From contig CP076040.1 in the NCBI GenBank assembly GCA_014529675.2, positions 4,739,501 to 4,803,500 on the forward strand: DNA of 64,000 nucleotides. The letters are read 5' to 3'. Positions within the stretch are counted from its first letter, which is position 1. Each line of letters begins with the position of its first letter. Origin of the DNA: Opitutia bacterium ISCC 52. GTDB taxonomy: Bacteria; Verrucomicrobiota; Verrucomicrobiia; Opitutales; UBA2995. The position numbers and the translations under genes were made by a program. The notes under the pieces were generated by a model. The model was given only the letters and a program-made list of their open reading frames with translations. It was not told the origin of the DNA and made no database searches. Positions 17,362-26,401 of the stretch are shown piece after piece.

Positions 17362-18270
17362 TTACTTGTTCAAGAGCTCCTTTGCTTTGTCCAGTGTTTC
17401 GCGTTCCTTCTCTGTCAAGGAACCGAACCCTTCTTTATTTATTTTGTCCAGGATGCGGTCGACCTCTTTTTGAAGCTCGCCTCGATTAGTAAAGTTTATC
17501 CGGAAACGCCCGGACTGGGCCTTGCTCGTCTTTTTACTGGTAAACCATTTGGGCGGCTTAATGTCGGGTCCACTAAAGGAAAAGTCTTTGTTGAGAATAT
17601 ATTTTACGAATACCCACCCTCCGAGCATGCCACCCAAGTGAGCTGAGTGGGCGATTGGCAGGAATGGGCTGCCGAAGATTGCCAAGTCGTTGATGACAAA
17701 TCCTACGAGCTCGAAAATCAGGATTATCCTAAGGAGGTCTCTTGGCGTGGTATTAAACGGGATTACTAAAAAGAGGAGTACTCGGATGGGCTGATTAGGC
17801 AGGTGTTTGGCGAAAACCAGGAACAAGCCCATCACCCCCCCTGATGCACCTACCATGTTCGCGCCAGGGACTTTCCACGAAATAATGAGAAACCAGGCAA
17901 TTCCGCCCAAGAGTACCGCAAGTCCGTAGAGGGTAAAAAAACGAGTGTTTCCAAGCAGTTGAATAAGGACCCGCCCCAGCCAGAAAATCATCACCCCGTT
18001 GAACAATATATGAAGCAGGAAAAAGGCCCCATCGGTAGAATGAAGAAAGCTATAGGTTAGGAAGTTCCAAATGTAGCCATGTTCGACGCCATAAGAGGAC
18101 AAAGAAAATAGAGCGAGAAATGAATGATAGGCCTCTAGGCCTGCCAAATTTTTGACCAAAATTTGTACAATAAAAACACCTACGATACTTCCCAGCAGCC
18201 AGTAGAGTGGTTTTAGTGCGGAGGGCTGGTTTGGTTGCTCTCGCATGTATTGGCGGTCATAAAGGGACAT
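17362..18270 (-). CDS. Rhomboid-family intramembrane serine protease
   Basis: Polytopic protease that cleaves transmembrane helices. Six or so hydrophobic segments lie between residues 20 and 230. HILFNGVMIFWLGR (87-100) is the rhomboid TM2 signature. The catalytic Ser is S143 in GASGGVMGL, and the catalytic His is H211 in AHSAHLGGMLGG. A soluble basic tail of about 75 residues (FTSKKTSKAQSGRFRINF through ERETLDKAKELLNK) resembles the small cytosolic domain seen on many rhomboids of Bacteroidota and Verrucomicrobiota. It is a single-gene unit. The 221 bases downstream, before prc, contain a short inverted repeat TAAAGG-ACC-CCTTTA (17304-17318) but no clear terminator. Confidence 0.92.
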   Translation of the reverse strand: MSLYDRQYMREQPNQPSALKPLYWLLGSIVGVFIVQILVKNLAGLEAYHSFLALFSLSSYGVEHGYIWNFLTYSFLHSTDGAFFLLHILFNGVMIFWLGRVLIQLLGNTRFFTLYGLAVLLGGIAWFLIISWKVPGANMVGASGGVMGLFLVFAKHLPNQPIRVLLFLVIPFNTTPRDLLRIILIFELVGFVINDLAIFGSPFLPIAHSAHLGGMLGGWVFVKYILNKDFSFSGPDIKPPKWFTSKKTSKAQSGRFRINFTNRGELQKEVDRILDKINKEGFGSLTEKERETLDKAKELLNK

Positions 18271-18440
18271 CTATTTATTGAAAGTGGTGTATTTGAAGGA
18301 AGGATTCCCCATCCCTTGGGTAGAAAGAGCACCTTTCCCTTCTCCTCAAGAAAGTGCAACCCTTTCGACTATTTTTTGCATGGAATCCTGCCACACTTAA
18401 TCTTGACAGGGTAAATAGATTATTAAGTGTTTTCCCCATT

Positions 18441-18677
18441 ATGGCAGACATAGACGCAAAGTGGCCCGAAAACGCATCAGGTAAATTTTACGTGGATGAC
18501 CAGTGCATCGACTGCGACCTCTGTCGCGAGACAGCACCGGATTTCTTCACACGCGACGAAGATGGAGGTTACTCCTACGTCCACGCACAACCTTCGGAGC
18601 AAGAAGGAATCGATCAGTGTATGGAAGCCTTGGAAGGCTGTCCGGTTGAAGCCATTGGCGATGACGGCGACGAGTAA
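18441..18677 (+). CDS. Small single-cluster [4Fe-4S] ferredoxin
   Basis: Soluble electron carrier of 78 residues. I take the ATG at 18441; a longer GTG-initiated frame from 18354 would add 29 residues of no family character. Cluster ligands are CIDCDLC (CxxCxxC) and the remote Cys in EGCPVEAI, the pattern of monocluster ferredoxins of the Thermotoga/Bacillus type. The protein is strongly acidic (DDGDE tail), as usual for ferredoxins. A strong terminator follows at 18703, so it is a one-gene transcript. A TTGACA hexamer lies at 18403-18408, but I could not pair it with a good -10 box. Confidence 0.9.
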   Translation: MADIDAKWPENASGKFYVDDQCIDCDLCRETAPDFFTRDEDGGYSYVHAQPSEQEGIDQCMEALEGCPVEAIGDDGDE

Positions 18678-18702
18678 GTTACTCGATCTATAGAATTTTC
18701 TC

Positions 18703-18730
18703 AAAAGCCCTTTCGTTAGAGAGGGCTTTT
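18703..18730 (+). terminator. Rho-independent terminator of the ferredoxin gene
   Basis: AAAAGCCC (18703-18710) pairs with GGGCTTTT (18723-18730). The stem extends inward through TTTC/GAGA with a GTTA loop, and a T-run follows at 18727-18732. It begins 25 bases after the ferredoxin stop and insulates the purE remnant downstream. Confidence 0.85.
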
Positions 18731-18781
18731 TTCTTACCTAGCTTCATAGGGCTTTTAAATTTTATATCTCCATCAAACGCT

Positions 18782-19022
18782 CCCCAAGTTGGAATTGTAA
18801 TGAGCAGTATTTCAGATTGGCCCGTATTTGAATGCTCCGCCCAAGTGTTCGATGATCTGGGTGTTTCGTACGATAGAGAGTGTCATGAGTGCGCACCGAA
18901 CTCCGAAGGAGCTCGAGGGGTGGCTCAAAGAATGTGAAGAAGCTGGCGCGTAAGAAGCACTTTTCCAGTTCCGTAAGGATCAAGTGGCGAAGGCTCCAGC
19001 TTCTGAGTTCCCGGAAGACTGA
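18782..19022 (+). pseudogene. purE: Eroded purE (N5-carboxyaminoimidazole ribonucleotide mutase) remnant
   Basis: Three pieces match the PurE family in order. Piece one, from 18782: PQVGIVMSSISDWPVFECSA then QVFDDLGVSYD, like the PurE N-terminus V.IVMGS.SDWP....A...L...GV.YE, but with the conserved GSDSDW changed to SSISDW. Piece two is shifted into another frame: SVMSAHRTPKELEGWLKECE then EAGA (18874-18950), the SAHRTP helix of the family, ending in TAA at 18951. Piece three, in the same frame after that stop: EALFQFRKDQVAKA and on to TGA at 19020-19022, like the PurE C-terminal helix. The central 100 or so residues, with the AAHLPG and GN.G regions, are missing. No start codon is visible. 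This is a frameshifted and internally deleted gene, not a sequencing slip. Confidence 0.8.
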
Positions 19023-19050
19023 TTCGACTGCATTTCAAATTTAAAAAGAA

Positions 19051-19080
19051 AAAGGGCGGTCCCGTTAAGGACCGTCCTTT
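19051..19080. terminator. Bidirectional terminator between the purE remnant and the TonB receptor gene
   Basis: AAAGGGCGGTCC (19051-19062) pairs with GGACCGTCCTTT (19069-19080) around a CGTTAA loop, with one G-T pair. The minus-strand side is followed by a long T-rich run (complement of 19041-19054), so it mainly ends the receptor transcript. The plus side has TTTTGTTT and could have ended purE. Confidence 0.88.
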
Positions 19081-19101
19081 TGTTTAGAAATTAACTTTTT
19101 C

Positions 19102-21597
19102 TTAGAAGCGCTTGCGAACTGTGGCTTCCATACGGAATGGCATTCTTGTAACAAGAGAGCCGTTTCCATATCCAGAATTGTTTACGTCCCAGTTGTCTTC
19201 GTCTGTGACGTTAAAGAGAGCGAGCTTATACATCCAATCGTCCCTTTCGTAGAAGAGACTTACATCTATTTCATGTTGGAAAGGCAGGCGAGCTGTATTT
19301 GAAATCAACTCATAGTCGTCTCCACCATACAGATTTGGAATGGTGATTGGGTATCCAGCATAACCGGAGTTCATTTCACCGTATCCCATGAATCCGGCGT
19401 GAATACCAAACCCATTCTCCCACTTATATTGAACCAAGGCATTCACCAAGTGTTCTGGGACGCCAGGTGATTCTACGATCCCAGGAGCTCCTTGGAAAGT
19501 TGGAGATATATATAATCCTCCAGTTTCAGCCCAAGCACGGTCAATCGTGTAGGGGCTCGCATAGAACCCACCGGTTCTGGTCGCGTCGAGGTTGCTGTAA
19601 CCGAAGGTCATAAAGAAGTTTCGGTTTGGCTGGTAGTTGAACTCGATTTCAAATGCCTTGATGTAGACATCGTCGGTTGACATGTCCTGATTACGCTCGG
19701 TGAATTCGCGATCCACGTAGGCCATCCCCATGAAGAAGGTGTCATCCAGGAATGAGAACTTGGCTCCATATTCAAGAAGCTTGCTGTCTTGCCCTTCTCC
19801 GAAGCCGCCGACGTCGGGGCGTCCTCCGGTATCAGCTGGGTACGTTTCACTGTAGTTATAAGTGACGTATAGAGTGGTGTCTTCGTTCACTTTATAAACA
19901 GGGCTCACATTGTAGTTATCGAGATCTAGATTATCTGAGAGAAAGAATCCTCTCTCATCAGTTCCGTCACCATCGAAATCAAAAGTGCCGCGTTTGCCGA
20001 GCACTGGGTGAGCCACTTCAGCGTCAAGCATGTCTCGGGTGTATCCAACGAGCACGCTGAACTTTTCGTCAAATTTAATATCCGCTTGAACGTAAGGGCC
20101 AAAGTTGAACATTTCCGAGTCTCCACCGGTGGGAGAATTTGGGTTACCACCGATCCACCATCTGCTCAAAATACCATGAGGTTCTTTGCCTGGAACCCAG
20201 GCGCTTCCGTCATTAACAAATCCCTGGTCGGGAACACGACGAGTATTAGGATCACGAGTCATGTCCCAGAAGTTCACTGGCTCATTGAAGTAGTGATTCG
20301 CTGACCAAATGTCATCATAGCGGAAGCGGGCACCCATATTGAAGTCAATCCGACCTCCTTCTGCTACGTCCATGCCGAAGCGAACTTCTGTGCGGTTTTC
20401 AAACAAGGTGTTGTCCTTCAAATATTCAGAGTAGTGGTAAGAACTGAAGGTATCGCGGTCTTTATAACCGAACGAGCTTTTGTTCACTACAACCACGTCG
20501 TTGGCGAGTTCCCAGATTTGGTCGACTCCACCGAAGATCGAAACACCTCTAGAGTCATCTCCTGGTGCAGCAAGCTTCCAACGGCGATTAACTGGAATGG
20601 TGTTATTTGCTACTGGGACGATGGTAGAGAAACCAGCACCACCGAAGCGGCTGGCGTATTCAATGCCAGGGAGACCACCGCCGAACACATTATCTCCATT
20701 TCCTAGTAAGGAAACGTAATTGGCGTATTCTTCATCTGTTTGACGATTTGGGACATACCGACCGTTATCGACCAAATCCTGGGAAACACGATTGATACCC
20801 CAGTTTTCTGTGTAATCAGCAAAGAAGAATTCAATATTGGCTTCGATTCGGTAAGTGTCGTTTGGTCTATGTGTGAGAGCAAAATAGATCGCGTGGGTAT
20901 TTTGTTTCCAGAACTGCCAGTATCCATCCCAATCTTTACCTTCATAAGACATGCGCCAGGCAGTCTTGCCGTCATTAAAGGGTGCTCCGTAATCAACACT
21001 CCAGGTATACTGGTTGTAGTCACCAATGCTGAATTGCACCTCTCCGTGTGCGCCATCGAAATAAGGCTTCTTGGTAATTAAGTCAGCATAACCACCCAGG
21101 TAGTTTGTTGTTCCATAAACAACTCCAGCTGGACCTTTAACGATGTTAACCGACTCAACCGCATTAAAGTTAACTGGCAGACCATTACCATTTACTGATC
21201 CACCGCGACGCATGCCGTTAACGAACATATCTGCTTCTTGTCCGCGAAGATTGGGTGTGGTTGGAGCTCCGAAGTTACTCTTTGTGTAGGAACTAGAGGT
21301 CAACTTTGAGAAGTCGCGCACATCTTTAATGGCGATCGCATCGAGTTGCTCGCGTGAAATAATCGTAACATTCCGAGGCGTATCGAGAATGCTGCGATCG
21401 GTTCCATATACTGAATTGAACGGCCGCGAAGTCGGCATGATGTTCTCTTCAATAGGAATCTCGTTGATTGATAATTCTGCGAGATCGTAGGTATCTAAGT
21501 TTTCATCGTTGTTTTCTTGAGCGAAGATCGTCCCCAGGGGCACGATCATGCCAAGGAAGACGGCGAGGCATTTTTTCCAGTAGGATTCTATATTCAT
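19102..21597 (-). CDS. TonB-dependent outer-membrane receptor
   Basis: Outer-membrane beta-barrel transporter of 831 residues, energised by TonB. A signal peptide ends near FAQ (residue 27). The plug domain (about 55-190) shows TPRNVTIISREQLDAIAIKD, TPNLRGQEADMFVNGMRRGG and VESVNIVKGPAGVVYG, the standard plug motifs of siderophore-type receptors. The barrel follows, and the last residue is Phe (VRKRF), as required for Bam insertion. I see no typical TonB-box consensus, though DTYDLAELSI near residue 35 is in the right place. It is monocistronic: terminator just downstream, 190 bases of upstream space, and no transport partners next to it. The ligand cannot be told; ferric siderophore is the default guess for this plug type. 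Confidence 0.92.
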   Translation of the reverse strand: MNIESYWKKCLAVFLGMIVPLGTIFAQENNDENLDTYDLAELSINEIPIEENIMPTSRPFNSVYGTDRSILDTPRNVTIISREQLDAIAIKDVRDFSKLTSSSYTKSNFGAPTTPNLRGQEADMFVNGMRRGGSVNGNGLPVNFNAVESVNIVKGPAGVVYGTTNYLGGYADLITKKPYFDGAHGEVQFSIGDYNQYTWSVDYGAPFNDGKTAWRMSYEGKDWDGYWQFWKQNTHAIYFALTHRPNDTYRIEANIEFFFADYTENWGINRVSQDLVDNGRYVPNRQTDEEYANYVSLLGNGDNVFGGGLPGIEYASRFGGAGFSTIVPVANNTIPVNRRWKLAAPGDDSRGVSIFGGVDQIWELANDVVVVNKSSFGYKDRDTFSSYHYSEYLKDNTLFENRTEVRFGMDVAEGGRIDFNMGARFRYDDIWSANHYFNEPVNFWDMTRDPNTRRVPDQGFVNDGSAWVPGKEPHGILSRWWIGGNPNSPTGGDSEMFNFGPYVQADIKFDEKFSVLVGYTRDMLDAEVAHPVLGKRGTFDFDGDGTDERGFFLSDNLDLDNYNVSPVYKVNEDTTLYVTYNYSETYPADTGGRPDVGGFGEGQDSKLLEYGAKFSFLDDTFFMGMAYVDREFTERNQDMSTDDVYIKAFEIEFNYQPNRNFFMTFGYSNLDATRTGGFYASPYTIDRAWAETGGLYISPTFQGAPGIVESPGVPEHLVNALVQYKWENGFGIHAGFMGYGEMNSGYAGYPITIPNLYGGDDYELISNTARLPFQHEIDVSLFYERDDWMYKLALFNVTDEDNWDVNNSGYGNGSLVTRMPFRMEATVRKRF

Positions 21598-21787
21598 AAT
21601 ATGTGTGTATACTAGTTTCCAGTAGTTCTAATTGATTCGTATTTCCAAGCATTATGCGTGCCAGAGACGTTGGTTAATTGCAGATTTATTAAAAAATCTT
21701 TTTTGCAGCAACCACTCTCTTGAAAAACTAAATCGCGGGATGAGGAAAGAGTATTGCGATCTTGGCAAGATATTTAGGGGTTTTACT

Positions 21788-22474
21788 TCAACTTTTATGC
21801 GGCTCGTTCGTCATGTTATTCCCAATTTGAACTATATCCTGCATTTTTTGGGCTACTTTCTCCAAAGTCAGGTGAGTTGTGTCTATTTTAATGGCTCCTT
21901 CAGGGCAGGTGAGAGGCGCGGTTTTACGCTGTTTATCCAGCTGGTCGCGCTTTTGAATACTGTCAACTTGCCCCTCTAATGCCCTTCGACGTGCCCGCTC
22001 AGCTTCATCGGCAAACATGAAAAAGCGAAAATCTGCATCGGGAAAGATGATGGAACCAATGTCGCGGCCCTCCATTATCAGCCCGTCGAAGCCACTTTCC
22101 TTCGCGAGGTCGGCATAGCCGCGTTGGTGCCGAAGCAGAAATTGGCGAACCTCAGGGATTGCCGCAACAATTGAGACCGCATTATTGACTGCTTCTGAAC
22201 GAATTTCGTCTCCGAGCACCTTTGATTCTAGGGTGATTCGGGCCTCTCTCCCCTCTATTATAGCACCTATAGGTATAGTTTCGAGGTAGGCACTTACCGA
22301 AGCGTCATCTTCTGGCTGGATTCCAGCTTGCAAGACGGCCCACGTTAGCGAGCGGTAATGTGAGCCCGTATTTACATACAATAGCTTCAATCGCTCGCTC
22401 AGTATTTTGGAAGTGGACGACTTCCCGGAGGCTGCACCTCCGTCAACGGTGACTAGAATAAATGATTTTCCCAT
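21788..22474 (-). CDS. cmk: Cytidylate kinase
   Basis: Phosphorylates CMP and dCMP using ATP. The P-loop is GGAASGKSSTSK (12-23). LLYVNTGSHYRSLTWAVL (31-48) is the CMP-binding stretch (usual form D.G..YR), with Asp replaced by Asn before TG. LIMEGRDIGSIIFPDAD (about 134-150) and the RARRR lid follow. The 228 residues fit the family. Its ATG overlaps the aroA TAA by one base (TAATG), so the two are translationally coupled. rpsA, which often follows cmk, is absent here; the next gene is an unrelated TonB receptor. Confidence 0.93.
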   Translation of the reverse strand: MGKSFILVTVDGGAASGKSSTSKILSERLKLLYVNTGSHYRSLTWAVLQAGIQPEDDASVSAYLETIPIGAIIEGREARITLESKVLGDEIRSEAVNNAVSIVAAIPEVRQFLLRHQRGYADLAKESGFDGLIMEGRDIGSIIFPDADFRFFMFADEAERARRRALEGQVDSIQKRDQLDKQRKTAPLTCPEGAIKIDTTHLTLEKVAQKMQDIVQIGNNMTNEPHKS

Positions 22475-23811
22475 TATGCGTTTCTCAATTGTTCGAGTGT
22501 ATGAAAGAAATCAGGAAATGTTTTGGCGCAGCAACCTGGGTCGCGAATCGTGAGCCAGGGTGAGCCATCACCATAAAGATTGAAACAGCCAAGAATGCCA
22601 AAGCTCATGGCTACCCGATGGTCCTCATAGGTGAGCACTTCAGAGGGAACGATCAGGCTAGGCTGGATTTCGAGATGGTCCTTTCCGTCTTCAACCCACT
22701 GTCCGAGTTTGATTAGCTCGCTTGCCATGGCGGCTATCCGGTCACTTTCCTGATGCCGCGTGTGACCTATCCCATCTATGCGCGTGGGTCCTTTTAAGAG
22801 AGGCGCTATCGCTGCGAGGGTGAGGAAGGTGTCTGATATGGGCCAAAAATTGTCATGTATTCCACTCCCAGGCAAATTTTTGACAGACATTGAAGAGCTT
22901 GTTCCATCTGCCGTTTCCTCAATCGTTGCACCGAGATCTTTCAGCACTTCCGTGTAAGTATAGTCACCTTGCAGAGAGTTAGAGTGTAATCCTTTTACGG
23001 TGACAGTGCCTCCCACGACGAGTGGAAGGCTCAAGAAGTAGGAAGCAGCTGATGCATCAGGTTCGATAGCGACCGTCTCAGGAATGGAGTAGGGGATACC
23101 TGCTTTCACTTTTAATAATGCACGTCCGGCTCCTAGGTCTTCGACTTCTTGTTTCGGTTGTCCGAATCGATACATGAGCTCCTGAGTCAGTCGAACGAAA
23201 GGCTTCTTTTCTGCTCCCCCTGAAACTTCAATTGACATGTCTTCGTTAGCGAGGGGTGCCACCATGAGAAGAGCTGATAATAACTGGGTACTGGCTAAAG
23301 CTTCTAGTTGAACGTTGCCACCTTGCAGGCCGATAGGGGAAAGAGTGGCTGGGAAGAAGCTGTTATTGGATACGATCTGTGTGCCCTGTTTCTCGAGTGC
23401 GTCCAGCAACCCCTTCATAGGCCGTTTACGCATCTGCTCAGTGCCATCGAGTGTAAATTCGCCTCCCTTACGAGTAGCACAGAATGCGGTTAGAAATCTG
23501 GCTGCGGTTCCTGCAACTCCTACAAATAGAGATGCCTGCTCTGCTGGAATGACTCCCGTTGTACCTTCAACTCGGATACTCCGTGCGTCTTCATCTGCTT
23601 GCACCTCGAATCCCAGCTTTTTCAAACAGTCCACCATATGGTGCGAATCATCGCTAAATAAGGCTCCCGTCAAAGTAACCGGATGGTCAGCCATGCACGC
23701 TAGAATAAGCATACGATTGGTGATACTTTTTGAACCAGGCACTTCGACCGCGCCCGACACAGGTCGTGTGTACGGCTTAACGGCCAAAGGATCTGAATAC
23801 GCTTCTGGCAT
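22474..23811 (-). CDS. aroA: 3-phosphoshikimate 1-carboxyvinyltransferase (EPSP synthase)
   Basis: Sixth step of the shikimate pathway, joining shikimate-3-phosphate and PEP. It is a two-domain beta/alpha protein of 445 residues. VPGSKSITNRMLILA (23-37) is the phosphate-binding signature. GVAGTAARFLTAF (about 122) and DGTEQMRKRPM (about 143) follow. The second family signature is seen as YEDHRVAMSFGI near residue 400. It lies between tyrA (9 bases upstream) and cmk (1-base overlap). The order tyrA-aroA-cmk is common across bacteria and supports an aromatic amino-acid operon. Confidence 0.95.
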   Translation of the reverse strand: MPEAYSDPLAVKPYTRPVSGAVEVPGSKSITNRMLILACMADHPVTLTGALFSDDSHHMVDCLKKLGFEVQADEDARSIRVEGTTGVIPAEQASLFVGVAGTAARFLTAFCATRKGGEFTLDGTEQMRKRPMKGLLDALEKQGTQIVSNNSFFPATLSPIGLQGGNVQLEALASTQLLSALLMVAPLANEDMSIEVSGGAEKKPFVRLTQELMYRFGQPKQEVEDLGAGRALLKVKAGIPYSIPETVAIEPDASAASYFLSLPLVVGGTVTVKGLHSNSLQGDYTYTEVLKDLGATIEETADGTSSSMSVKNLPGSGIHDNFWPISDTFLTLAAIAPLLKGPTRIDGIGHTRHQESDRIAAMASELIKLGQWVEDGKDHLEIQPSLIVPSEVLTYEDHRVAMSFGILGCFNLYGDGSPWLTIRDPGCCAKTFPDFFHTLEQLRNA

Positions 23812-23820
23812 CTTCTTTAA

Positions 23821-24699
23821 TCAGCTAAGCCGGTCGCGGAATTGCTTCCCCTGTTCTAGAAGCGATACAATTTGGACCATATTGTTGTTTGTCAGAGCTG
23901 ATTGGATACGGTGGAGTTCCTCCTGGTAATCGGAAAGTGCTCGATTAATCTCTTCTCGGTTGGACTCAATAATCGCTTTCCATAGACTGGGGTCTCCTGC
24001 GGCGATCCGAGTAGTATCTCTAAAGCCGCTACCTGCCAATTGTTCCCAGTTCTTATGCTTATCACCCACAAAGTTGCACAGAGCTGCTGCGATCAGGTGC
24101 GGCAGATGGCTTATATGAGCAACGATCTCGTCATGCGCTTCAGGTGTTTCTACAAAGGTAACTGCTCCTAACGATTTCCAGAACTGGATCGTCCTGTGGA
24201 CAGGTGGGTCCCCTACTTTCTCAGTTGGAGTAACCACACAGGGTCGATTGACGAATAAATCGGCATCAGCGAAGTCCATTCCTGATTTCTCGGAACCTGC
24301 CATGGGGTGGGAACCTACAAAATGGGATGTTCTGTTTTCTAAAGCATTTGCCTGACGACAAATAAGACTTTTGGTGCTCCCGACATCGGTGACGATCGCA
24401 CCTTCAGAAAGCGCACCCTGTATGTCATTATAGAGAGGGACGATAAAATCAACCGGTGAGCATATTACTACCATGTCGGCTCCTGCTGCTGCTGCTTCCG
24501 GAGTCTCACACACTTGATCGCACCAAGATTGCCCAACTAGTTTGGCTCTCGAGTTTGCTCGGCGGGACCAAATATGGATGTGTTTAGCGGTACGGTTTTG
24601 ACGGCATGCCATAGCGACAGATGCTCCAAGCAACCCGGGCGCAAGAACGCACAGCTTTTCGAAAGGCTGGTAAGGCTCATTATCCGATTCAAAATCCAT
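23821..24699 (-). CDS. tyrA: Prephenate dehydrogenase (or arogenate dehydrogenase)
   Basis: NAD(P)-dependent enzyme of tyrosine synthesis, 292 residues. The Rossmann motif is APGLLGASVAMACRQ (about 19-33), with an Ala-Pro replacing the first part of the usual G.GLIG. VVICSPVDFI, TDVGSTKSLI and GSHPMAGSEKSG are TyrA signatures, the last carrying the catalytic His. HLIAAAL and SGFRDTTRIA mark the helical dimer domain. There is no ACT domain, so feedback control by that route is unlikely. First gene of the minus-strand tyrA-aroA-cmk operon; the 131 bases to the plus-strand gene upstream hold the promoter. Confidence 0.93.
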   Translation of the reverse strand: MDFESDNEPYQPFEKLCVLAPGLLGASVAMACRQNRTAKHIHIWSRRANSRAKLVGQSWCDQVCETPEAAAAGADMVVICSPVDFIVPLYNDIQGALSEGAIVTDVGSTKSLICRQANALENRTSHFVGSHPMAGSEKSGMDFADADLFVNRPCVVTPTEKVGDPPVHRTIQFWKSLGAVTFVETPEAHDEIVAHISHLPHLIAAALCNFVGDKHKNWEQLAGSGFRDTTRIAAGDPSLWKAIIESNREEINRALSDYQEELHRIQSALTNNNMVQIVSLLEQGKQFRDRLS

Positions 24700-24830
24700 A
24701 GATCCTATGAGTAGGATTAAAAAGGGGGATTAAGGTGGAAGGTCGTTTGCCTCGGATCAAATAAAAAAGAGGGAAATCGGGAAGCAAGGTTTTGCTTTTC
24801 CGCAATGGGATTATCAGGCAGAAACAGGGT

Positions 24831-25376
24831 ATGGCATTTGGCAATTCCAGGTATTCATCCTCGCCCCAGGGACTTGTTTGGTTGGCGAGTGTGGTATTTC
24901 TGATCGCAGGGTGTTTTTTAGTATTGCTGGTTTATGTATCGTTTTCAGGACCGGGTGAAATCTCCAGAGCGAAATCGTGGGAGGTGGATGAAGCCTTGGT
25001 TATAGAATGGATGACGAAAAGTGCTGAGGCTGAGGAGGCATTCAGGCGAGACTATGCCGTAACTCCCGATCATCCGCAGGTGTATGATAACCTGGAGTCA
25101 GCAATTGGGTATCAGCGAAAACTTAAAGCCTTGGATTTGGGGGATACTTTTGGGTCAGTAACTCGGTTAGCAATGCTTCTTCAGTTGTTTGAGGACACAA
25201 AAGGGAATACTCTCCATGCTATTATAAAAAGAAATGGGGACCAGGCTGCAGACCTAGTGGCTCGAGGAGATGCGATTTCCGCCATGCCTTTACTAGAAGA
25301 GTCTTTGGAGTATCAGCAATGGATAAACAACCAACCCATAAATATTGCTAGTCCAACACTGGGTAGAAATAAATAA
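24831..25376 (+). CDS. Hypothetical membrane-anchored protein, 3' end probably aberrant
   Basis: I do not recognise a family. From the ATG at 24831 it would have 181 residues; a TTG at 24792 gives 194. One hydrophobic helix at about 15-39 (LVWLASVVFLIAGCFLVLLV) anchors a soluble part rich in short helices, of TPR-like character near ARGDAISAMPLLEESLEYQQ. The last 15 or so codons (INIASPTLGRNK) read antisense through a well-conserved part of the convergent GT-C gene, so they are unlikely to be original. The true stop may have been lost when DNA between the two genes was deleted (junction near 25313-25325). Confidence 0.6.
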   Translation: MAFGNSRYSSSPQGLVWLASVVFLIAGCFLVLLVYVSFSGPGEISRAKSWEVDEALVIEWMTKSAEAEEAFRRDYAVTPDHPQVYDNLESAIGYQRKLKALDLGDTFGSVTRLAMLLQLFEDTKGNTLHAIIKRNGDQAADLVARGDAISAMPLLEESLEYQQWINNQPINIASPTLGRNK

Positions 25377-26401
25377 TAATCTGCTATGGGCCCATTGCGG
25401 AGCGGGATGACATTGGCCATGGGAAAGAGTGCCAAAGCAAACCAGGTAATGCCTAAAAACTGTTTGGGTGCCTTCTTATAATTCACCAGACTTAATACTC
25501 CAATACTTGCTACCAGTGCAGCGGCTGCGATTACCAATAGCTTATGATTATCGGGGTTGAACATGATCAGAATACCCTGTTGTCCGAATGGCCAAAGCCA
25601 GCGAATGGCATGGTAGAGATACATCCATCCAGAACAAAGGCTCACCCAGAAATCGGAGTCCGATGGGATGGTCGTAGCGATATCGAATGTTGCAACCCCG
25701 CCATGGATTTTTCGAAGCATTAGATAGAGTCCGAGCACCAATACTGAAAGGGCATAAAAGACCCAATTGCGTTTGTCCTTTAAGCGTTCCTGGTTGAGGA
25801 CGAACTCTTTGAGACCAAGAAGCACCGGAGCTGTGATGGATGCCTCATACGAAAAGCAAGCCATGGCAAACATCAGGAGAGCAGAAAACTTCCAAATGTA
25901 AGCTTTGTTCTGTGCGCCTGACTGATCGAGCGCGTAGCTCTTTTCATAGAAAAGAAAGTATAAGAAGAAGCCATAGCCTCCGATCAGGATGTTGGTGCTG
26001 CTAATCCAGCTGACGACCGTGGTGAGGGCTGGGGCACAGGCCCACAATGCAGTGCTGAACAGTTGCAGGTAAGGCTGGTCTTTCCAGAAAAGTCCAAAGA
26101 AACGGTAGACGATCGGAATGAGTCCGAGGAAGAGGACTACTGCGCTAAGTCGCCATGCTTGGTATTGGTCAGGCAATACGCTGCTCCAGGTGTAGAAAAT
26201 AAGGTTTTTTACCGGTCTAAAAAAGCCTAGGAAATCAACCGAAAAAGTGTCAGCAAATGAGGTAAAGGACGATACGTGGATGATCTGGTGATCATCGTCG
26301 AAGATCGTTTCGCCTCCGCTCTGGGTTCCGTACGCTATTCCGAGCAGCAATATCAATACACCCAGCAGTACATGCCGGGACAAAAGCACTTTGGTTGTCA
26401 T
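25313..26401 (-). CDS. GT-C type membrane glycosyltransferase-like protein, probably 3'-truncated
   Basis: Polytopic membrane protein of 362 residues with about nine hydrophobic segments. After TM1 the loop carries ETIFDDDHQI, the acidic loop where GT-C enzymes (PMT/TMTC type) place catalytic Asp residues. NVIPLRNGPIADYYLFLPSVG near the end is a conserved block of TMTC-like proteins. In those proteins this block is usually followed by more helices and a TPR region, but here the frame ends 20 residues later in LFIHC. It overlaps the convergent hypothetical gene by 64 bases. I infer a C-terminal loss. It probably transferred a sugar from a polyprenyl-phosphate donor. It is divergent from the HAD-UbiA gene, whose pathway could make such a donor. 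Confidence 0.65.
   Translation of the reverse strand: MTTKVLLSRHVLLGVLILLLGIAYGTQSGGETIFDDDHQIIHVSSFTSFADTFSVDFLGFFRPVKNLIFYTWSSVLPDQYQAWRLSAVVLFLGLIPIVYRFFGLFWKDQPYLQLFSTALWACAPALTTVVSWISSTNILIGGYGFFLYFLFYEKSYALDQSGAQNKAYIWKFSALLMFAMACFSYEASITAPVLLGLKEFVLNQERLKDKRNWVFYALSVLVLGLYLMLRKIHGGVATFDIATTIPSDSDFWVSLCSGWMYLYHAIRWLWPFGQQGILIMFNPDNHKLLVIAAAALVASIGVLSLVNYKKAPKQFLGITWFALALFPMANVIPLRNGPIADYYLFLPSVGLAIFMGWLFIHC

Noticed and set aside
18762-18983. Minus-strand 73-residue frame
   Set aside because: It is antisense to the recognisable purE remnant.
23315-23929. 204-residue plus-strand frame across aroA and tyrA
   Set aside because: It runs antisense through two conserved enzymes and shows no family motifs.
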